Notes under the pieces: model-generated
Seen by the model: the letters and a program-made list of their open reading frames with translations, nothing else
The model's database searches: none
What the model was told of the DNA's origin: nothing
Position numbers and translations under genes: made by a program
Part shown: positions 61,401 through 64,000 of the stretch, piece after piece
Position numbering within the stretch: the first letter of the stretch is position 1
Layout of the letters: every line of letters starts with the position of its first letter
DNA from: Antedon mediterranea
Lineage: Eukaryota > Echinodermata > Crinoidea > Comatulida > Antedonidae
Assembly: GCF_964355755.1 (NCBI RefSeq)
Contig: NC_092678.1
Location: 6,174,922-6,238,921, forward strand
Direction: 5' to 3'
Length of the DNA: 64,000 bases

Positions 61401-63391
61401 TCTGTTGACTACTCATAAAAATTCATAATTTAAAGTTGATTCTAGTATAGTTTATAGTGCCAAGGCCAACTCAAGATTTCCTAGGCTGCTCCCACTACCA
61501 CTAACCATTAGGAAAGAAATCCCTAGCCTAAATGAAACTTTTCGTCAAATAGATCAGTTCTTACCTCCCATAATCTATTCAGTTTCCCAAGTTCATCAGG
61601 CAATGTTGTCAACTCTTTGTTTCGGCTCAGGTCAAGGGTCGTTAACGATGTCAGTTGTCCCAATTCTTTAGGTACCTTCCAAGTATATTTAAAAAAAATA
61701 GTAAATGCTTAAAAAGTTTTTGAAAAAGTGCTTGGACAGGGGTGAAACTAAATATTTTAGGTGGAGGTAGACAAATTTCCATGAAAAAACCCACCTGTCT
61801 CAGTTCATTATTTCTTAAGCTCAATCGCTCCAACATTTGCCAACTTCTGATACTATCCCCAAGATTCAACTAACAAGTAAAAATAAACACAATCAACGCA
61901 TATTTACATACTATGAGGCATATATTATATACAAATAATGGATGTTATTATAACACACCTACTTTTATTAAATTTATCCAAATCATTGAAAAATGCTAGG
62001 CCAGGAAGCTAGGCCATTACAATAGGCAGTAGTTCAACTTCAGACGCAGAGTGGAACAGTTATAGAGATGGCGAGCACAACAAGTTGATGTCCGAATACG
62101 ATCATTCAACAATGTAGCGTGGCAAAAATTCTCAAAATGTTAGTTAGACAGAGCTTTACCACTGTACATACCTTTCGTATAGAATTATCTGCAAATAGTA
62201 GTTCTCTTAGTGACTGACTTTTCCAGCACGATGGTTCAGGTAAAACAGATAGATGGTTGGCACTTAAATCTACGCTTCTCACCCTAGAGATATGAATAAT
62301 CATTAGAGGGTGTTCATTCATCACTATGACCCAATGTGTCCAATTTGAACAGTCAAAGGTCAACTTACAGTAAGTTAGAATTATGTCAACCTTTGGTATC
62401 TGAATGGTTCGGTATTGTGAGATGAAGGTATGTACAAACAAAGATCTACAAAAACAAATTACCATGGCAATTTAAGCAGGAATCTTGGAATGTAAGGATG
62501 CACGTTTGTGGCGAGATTGTTCCTTGCGAGCTTCACGGTCGTTAGTTGGTTCATGAAACTGCCAAGATCATCAGGAAGTGTTGCTGTGGAAAACAAAGTA
62601 TTGATAACCTATACTCTCTCACTTTATTTATTTTTAATTCACATCTAGTATCATTCATACATATACAGTATATAATTGATGGCAATATGCCACTGCGTTG
62701 CATTGCTAGTGGGAACCACGCTTTAGGGACCATGTCAAAATAATTCTACATTTTCTTTACTCTTAAAACTGTTTATGTAATTTCATAGCAAGCTTTTTTC
62801 TGGGTAATCATACACACTGCCTTGAAAACTTCTACAGCAACTGCAGTAGAATCATTTTTAAATGATCCCTAATATTTGGTTTCCACTACGACATAACGAA
62901 AGAACGTAAAGAGATGGATTATCCAAACTGTTGCTTTTCAATGGTCAAATCTCTTGTGTTACATCCCAGTGGGAACCAATCTTAAGGATCTTGCACTTAA
63001 TTTTTAGATTCTGTTTTTGCAAGAACCTTTATAGCTCTGTCTACACTATCAAACTTTATGTGACAAAAAAATGTGATATGCCTATATATGGACATGATGA
63101 TGATGTCATATCATTACCATATTTGGGCATATCACTACCATATTTGGTTACATCCTACTTTTTTTGTCAAACTAGTTTGATAGTGTAGAAAAAGCTTTAC
63201 AAAAACCACAAAATATGTTTCATTTAAATATTTACTTACTAAGTTGGTTATCAGAAACATGCAGTGTTTCCAGCATTTTTGTGTGTAGCAGAAACTTATT
63301 TGGCAGTTCAGTCAAAGAATTTCTACACAGTTTCAGTAGCCTAAGATGTGGCAGGTACAACGGTTGGTCTGGAAGATGTGCCAAGTTATTG
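34071..63391 (-). CDS. LRRK2: LRRK2-type Roco kinase, 5'-partial, 38 exons placed
   Basis: A multidomain scaffold kinase of the ROCO family. In vertebrates LRRK2 phosphorylates Rab GTPases on endolysosomal membranes. The window holds about 1,476 codons in the canonical order LRR, Roc, COR, kinase, WD40; human LRRK2 from the LRRs onward is about the same length, and the N-terminal armadillo/ankyrin part would lie beyond 64000. All exon junctions obey GT/AG and keep phase, and no internal stop is needed, so the gene looks functional. Motifs: GYGGRGKT P-loop, DFAGQE switch II, LVGTHKD, kinase GDGGFG, VAVK, YRDLKP, DYG and RAPE. The kinase and COR sequences resemble LRRK2 more than LRRK1. Introns are long and filled with transposable elements. 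Domain blocks and exon coordinates are listed separately. Orthology to vertebrate LRRK2 rather than to a common LRRK ancestor is not proven. Confidence 0.93.
35280..35350 (+). mobile_element. tRNA-derived SINE head next to an LRRK2 exon
   Basis: Plus-strand A-box-like GGGCTAATGGTAGGA and B-box GGGTTCGAATC at tRNA spacing, ending less than 10 bp from the donor site of exon 35359-35534. It appears to be a truncated SINE. Confidence 0.6.
38660..38890. repeat. Local duplication with CTCGAGAACGATGATATTG
   Basis: A block reading TACGATGATATTGACTGTG and TAATTTTCGCGT occurs twice, about 70-80 bp apart (near 38785 and 38855). It lies in an intron of the LRRK2-type gene. Confidence 0.6.
39431..39636. 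repeat. Near-perfect palindrome (foldback hairpin)
   Basis: The core 39463-39607 has about 69-nt arms that start GGTTAAATATAAGATTTGAC and pair with GTCAAATCTTATATTTAACC, with only a few mismatches and a loop of about 8 bp around GCTGGCGC. Weaker pairing extends to about 39431 and 39636 (CAGATATTG against CAATATCTG). It lies in the 3-kb intron between exons 41601-41714 and 38418-38602, so the pre-mRNA would form a long duplex. Confidence 0.9.
39791..39932. mobile_element. MITE family M, copy 3
   Basis: TIRs AAGCTCTGTCTGTACTATC and GATAGTGTAGACAGAGCTT. It is a complete copy in the same intron as the palindrome. Confidence 0.88.
39933..41600. other. AT-rich intron sequence
   Basis: Very AT-rich with no exon, RNA gene or clear repeat recognised, apart from short TA and ATT microsatellites near 41455 and 41490. 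Confidence 0.6.
42380..42606 (-). mobile_element. tRNA-derived SINE, complete-looking
   Basis: On the minus strand: an A-box-like GTGGCACAGTGTGTTGGGCG, a B-box GAGTTCGAGTCC, a central CTTAGACAAAGACACTTTAC and a 3' end with AAAGCGCTATATAAGA. It lies in the intron just downstream of the exon at 42665. Confidence 0.75.
44060..44218 (+). mobile_element. SINE family L, 5' part (interrupted)
   Basis: Head GTGGCCGAGCGGTTAAGAC, then GAACGAGTCTTCTCGGAC and TGTGCACTTTAAAGAAC. It stops at the foldback element and resumes at 46529 with GGTGTACTAGTACATCACAG and GGAGACCAGTCTTTGACTG, ending near 46660. The intact order is visible at 29338-29505. Confidence 0.8.
44219..46528. mobile_element. Foldback-type element with tandem-subrepeat inverted arms
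   Basis: A 2.31-kb insertion in a SINE. The outermost 15 bases are perfect inverted repeats, GGTCAACCCGTACCC and GGGTACGGGTTGACC. Each arm consists of short subrepeats of the type TTGGGTACGAGT or TTGGCTTACTCGTACCC: about 135 bp on the left and 260 bp on the right. The interior is AT-rich and non-coding and contains about 190-bp internal repeats (near 45310, 45510 and 45720) with CAGCAAAAACACGTAGCTG. This architecture resembles foldback/TU elements, first described in sea urchins. No clear target duplication is visible. It lies in the intron between kinase exons 46802 and 44004. Confidence 0.85.
47051..47203. mobile_element. MITE family M, copy 4
   Basis: Starts TAAAGCTCTTTCTACACCATC and ends CTGTAGACAAGGCTTTA. 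Both TIRs carry substitutions, so it is an older copy. It sits just upstream of kinase exon 47300-47365 in plus-strand coordinates. Confidence 0.8.
47925..48260 (+). mobile_element. Composite SINE with 5S rRNA head and tRNA-like second part
   Basis: Positions 47925-48042 are clearly 5S rRNA-like: CTACGGCCATACT, CACCGAAGTTAAGCAACGTG, GGATGGGAGACCGTCT and CGGGTGCTGTA. Directly after comes a tRNA-like module (GATGGTGTAATGGTAATATC then GGGTTCGAGGT), a central part with TTAGGCAAGATGCTTTACTC and an A-rich end with ATACAAAA repeats. 5S/tRNA chimeric heads are known from Deu-type SINEs of deuterostomes. It lies in the intron between exons 48363 and 47365. It is not a functional 5S gene because the 5S part is diverged and fused. 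Confidence 0.85.
48455..48640. mobile_element. MITE with CTGCAG-rich inverted ends
   Basis: The left end TTTTACCGCAGTTACTGCAG and the right end CTGCAGTAACTGCAGTAAAA are inverted repeats around about 130 bp of AT-rich sequence. Related fragments occur at about 43635-43660 and 62830-62855. No protein is encoded. Confidence 0.75.
49313..49383 (-). tRNA. tRNA-like gene, anticodon ATC, probably a tRNA-derived relic
   Basis: A 71-nt cloverleaf: acceptor TCCCCAG against TTGGGGC (first pair mismatched, one G-U), A box TGGTCTAATGG, anticodon arm ACTGC/GCAGA with loop ATATCAA, B box GAGTTCGAGTC, and a T5 Pol III-type terminator at 49305-49309. Sequence outside the anticodon arm resembles tRNA-Glu. The loop gives ATC (Asp-type reading), which animals do not normally use for Asp, and two stem mismatches are present. 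A decayed tRNA or a SINE head is therefore more likely than a working tRNA. Confidence 0.55.
49421..49458 (+). ncRNA. Minimal type I hammerhead ribozyme motif
   Basis: All core elements are present in order. Core CTGATGA is at 49425-49431, helix II GGGC/GCCC at 49433-49436 and 49444-49447 with a 7-nt loop, and GAAA at 49448-49451. A self-complementary AGCT at 49451-49454 would form helix III between two copies. C at 49455 is the cleavage nucleotide, and helix I pairs GCA (49422-49424) with TGC (49456-49458). Very short, palindromic helix III is typical of the dimeric hammerheads known from Penelope-like retroelements and retrozymes. No reverse transcriptase of that type is nearby, so this is probably a solo remnant. 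Confidence 0.65.
51961..52130. mobile_element. MITE family M, copy 5
   Basis: Starts TTAAGCTCTGTCTACTCC and ends GATAGTGTAGACAGACAGAGCTTA. It lies about 80 bp from the short COR-linker exon 52209-52268. Confidence 0.85.
52310..52540. repeat. 25-bp minisatellite next to a short exon
   Basis: About nine copies of a unit reading AATGGCAAAAGCAATCATAT with CAT(T/A)ATCAT variants, beginning about 40 bp upstream (minus strand) of exon 52209-52268. Confidence 0.9.
53330..54500. other. AT-rich intron sequence
   Basis: Nothing is recognised in this 1.2-kb intron between COR exons 54505-54585 and 53208-53308. Confidence 0.6.
54740..54935. repeat. 16-bp minisatellite (TTTTGGGATAGTCCAA)
   Basis: About twelve copies of a unit alternating between TTTTGGGATAGTCCAA and TTTTGGTATAGTCCAA, in a COR intron of the LRRK2-type gene. 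Confidence 0.9.
55416..55575. repeat. Dispersed repeat with CAGTAGAAC/GTTCTACT ends
   Basis: Begins CAGTAGAACTCTTCCC and ends GGAGTTCTACTCT. The interior has GATGTCCCCTTAAAGG. It is the clearest bounded copy of the GTCCCCTTAA family noted near 18.6 kb; another lies at about 55865-55990. Confidence 0.6.
57070..57218. mobile_element. MITE family M, copy 6
   Basis: The left end is degraded (AAAGCTTGGGCTATC) and the right end is good (ATAGTGTAGACAGAGCTTTA). The internal ATATGGTA palindrome is retained. Confidence 0.8.
57560..57724. mobile_element. MITE family M, copy 7
   Basis: TIRs TAAGCTATGTCTACACTATC and GATAGTGTAAACAGAGCTTTA. It is preceded by a 3' fragment of a family L SINE at about 57380-57555. 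Confidence 0.87.
58060..58415. repeat. ~29-bp minisatellite (GGAGGTCATTTTGAAAGAAT)
   Basis: About a dozen units of the form GGACAGGAGGTCATTTTGAA with AGAATGGAGG, some lacking the GGAG insert. It lies in the intron next to Roc exon 58633-58762. The minus-strand frame across it has no features of its own. Confidence 0.9.
58881..60532 (-). mobile_element. 5'-truncated non-LTR retrotransposon (jockey/CR1-like)
   Basis: Inserted in a MITE within a Roc-domain intron. Only the 3' part of ORF2 remains: reverse transcriptase from just before FPTALKVAKVIPLFKKG to the C-terminal region, then a 3' UTR ending in a short repeat tail, AAAGTTGAAAGTTGAA. The 5' edge at 60532 falls inside the RT domain, as expected for target-primed reverse transcription. 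A 5-bp AATAT target duplication is plausible. The copy is non-autonomous and slightly decayed. Confidence 0.88.
59110..60524 (-). pseudogene. Reverse transcriptase fragment of the LINE (frameshifted)
   Basis: The 427-codon frame (59110-60393) holds the RT blocks FIDFSKAFDTINH, CGVPQGSVLGP, LIYINDLP and the catalytic FADDTTLY (FADD in place of YADD). The upstream frame (60264-60524) has the preceding block (FPTALKVAKVIPLFKKGN). The two are joined across a one-base indel near 60410-60425, where NYRPISILP is expected. No endonuclease domain is present because of the 5' truncation. Confidence 0.88.
62600..63030. other. LRR-region intron sequence
   Basis: A non-coding intron with a fragment of the CTGCAG-ended MITE near 62830-62855. 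No exon is recognised. Confidence 0.55.
63031..63199. mobile_element. MITE family M, copy 9
   Basis: Starts ATAGCTCTGTCTACACTATC and ends GATAGTGTAGAAAAAGCTTTA. The interior has CATATATGGACATGATGATG. It lies 40 bp from LRR exon 63240-63391. Confidence 0.87.
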
Positions 63392-63399
63392 CTGCAAAA

Positions 63400-64000
63400 T
63401 GTAAATACGTATATCTTAATATAGTAACTACTTACTTTACAGAATCGTCGCAGAGAGGTGCATGTACTTCTCTGCCTAGGCTACCTTGGAAATACACATC
63501 ACAAGATTTCTTCATTCGTTTCTATTCAGTGCAATTGCTTTATTTTTGCTAGATTCGTTGCCATTATGAGTTTCAAGTTAGAGGGGTTTTTGAGGAATTT
63601 TAAATCGTTTAAATGTTTCTGGGAAGGTCGTTCGCGGTCTTCCTTTCCCATATTTTAGATTCTATTGGGAAAGTTTATCTTCAATATTTTGCAGAACTGT
63701 TTTCTGTGGAAAGTCGTCTTTTCATGTGAAACCGTGTTATACCGTATAACCCCAGTATACTCATTTACACACAACACTGAGTCATCGCCTAAACAAGGGG
63801 TGATAGGCCTTTAATTGTAGTCGGTAATAGATCATTGATTTTTACAAATTTGGATAAACTATGCAAATTGTTCCACATTACACCAATATTTTATTAGCTT
63901 AAAAGTTATCTATTAAAATTTAGTCATCTTTATAGCACATGGTTTTAGATAAAAGAGTTTAAAACAATACCCTGTTGGACACACTAATAGTAACCAGGAA
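63400..64000. other. Window edge; upstream intron of the LRRK2-type gene
   Basis: No exon can be supported. The minus strand near 63963-64000 shows a possible donor in the required phase, but the peptide before it does not match the LRR consensus. Confidence 0.4.

Larger units (their letters stand above)
61565..63391 (-). other. LRRK2: LRRK2-type gene: leucine-rich repeat exons
   Basis: Exons 63240-63391, 62463-62583, 62172-62283, 61795-61869 and 61565-61675. They encode successive LRRs: NNLAHLP, LKLCRNSLTELP, LHVSDNQL, VKLARNNLA, VDLSANHLSVLP, LLFADNSIRK, LSLRNNELRQ and LDLSRNKELTTLP. Phases join without gaps. The next exon upstream should end in phase 2; a candidate donor near 63963 was seen but its peptide does not fit the LRR pattern, so it is not annotated. 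Confidence 0.9.

Overview
The window is animal nuclear DNA: AT-rich, dense in interspersed and tandem repeats, with one large many-exon gene using GT/AG introns. The LRRK2-type gene, SINEs with 5S-rRNA and tRNA-derived heads, a foldback element with tandem-subrepeat arms and the recurrent TAGGCCTA-type word point to an invertebrate deuterostome, most likely an echinoderm. The species is not determined. Every recognisable host gene is on the minus strand.

Region 1 (about 1.2-14.7 kb) is a tandem array of six closely related genes. Each encodes, in one uninterrupted exon, a signal peptide, three Ig-like domains, a Thr/Asp-rich stalk, one membrane segment and a short basic tail. Three copies (D, E, F) are open from start to stop. 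Copy B has lost its tail through a 5-nt insertion, copy A has a 2-nt frameshift in Ig domain 3, and copy C has an in-frame TAG plus a stalk expanded by a 102-nt tandem repeat. D and F share a nearly identical central block flanked by divergent ends. Downstream of each stop lies a further conserved segment that still resembles coding sequence in several copies.

Region 2 (14.7-19.7 kb) has no confident gene; it holds tandem repeats, a 210-bp duplication and a deletion derivative of an element that is present in longer form near 2.6-3.3 kb. Region 3 (19.75-22.4 kb) is a five-exon divergent protein-kinase gene whose reading frame is consistent across all exons except for two in-frame stops, so it is probably a pseudogene or null allele. 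Region 4 (22.4-34.0 kb) is intergenic, with SINEs, MITEs, minisatellites and duplicated blocks.

Region 5 (34.07-63.39 kb and beyond the window edge) is the 3' part of an LRRK2-type gene. I could place 38 exons by splice sites, continuous phase and protein similarity, covering leucine-rich repeats, Roc GTPase, COR, kinase and WD40 domains, ending in a TGA at 34071. Its 5' end lies outside the window. Its introns carry a 5'-truncated LINE inserted in a MITE, a 2.3-kb foldback-type element inserted in a SINE, a 5S/tRNA composite SINE, a tRNA-like gene next to a hammerhead-ribozyme motif, and a 145-bp near-perfect hairpin.

The most novel-looking system is the cluster of intronless three-Ig receptors: fast-evolving, partly pseudogenised, and with an unusual first Ig domain that lacks the canonical F-strand cysteine. 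The hammerhead motif and the foldback element are the best non-coding observations. Similarities come from reading the sequence and from family knowledge; no database search was run.
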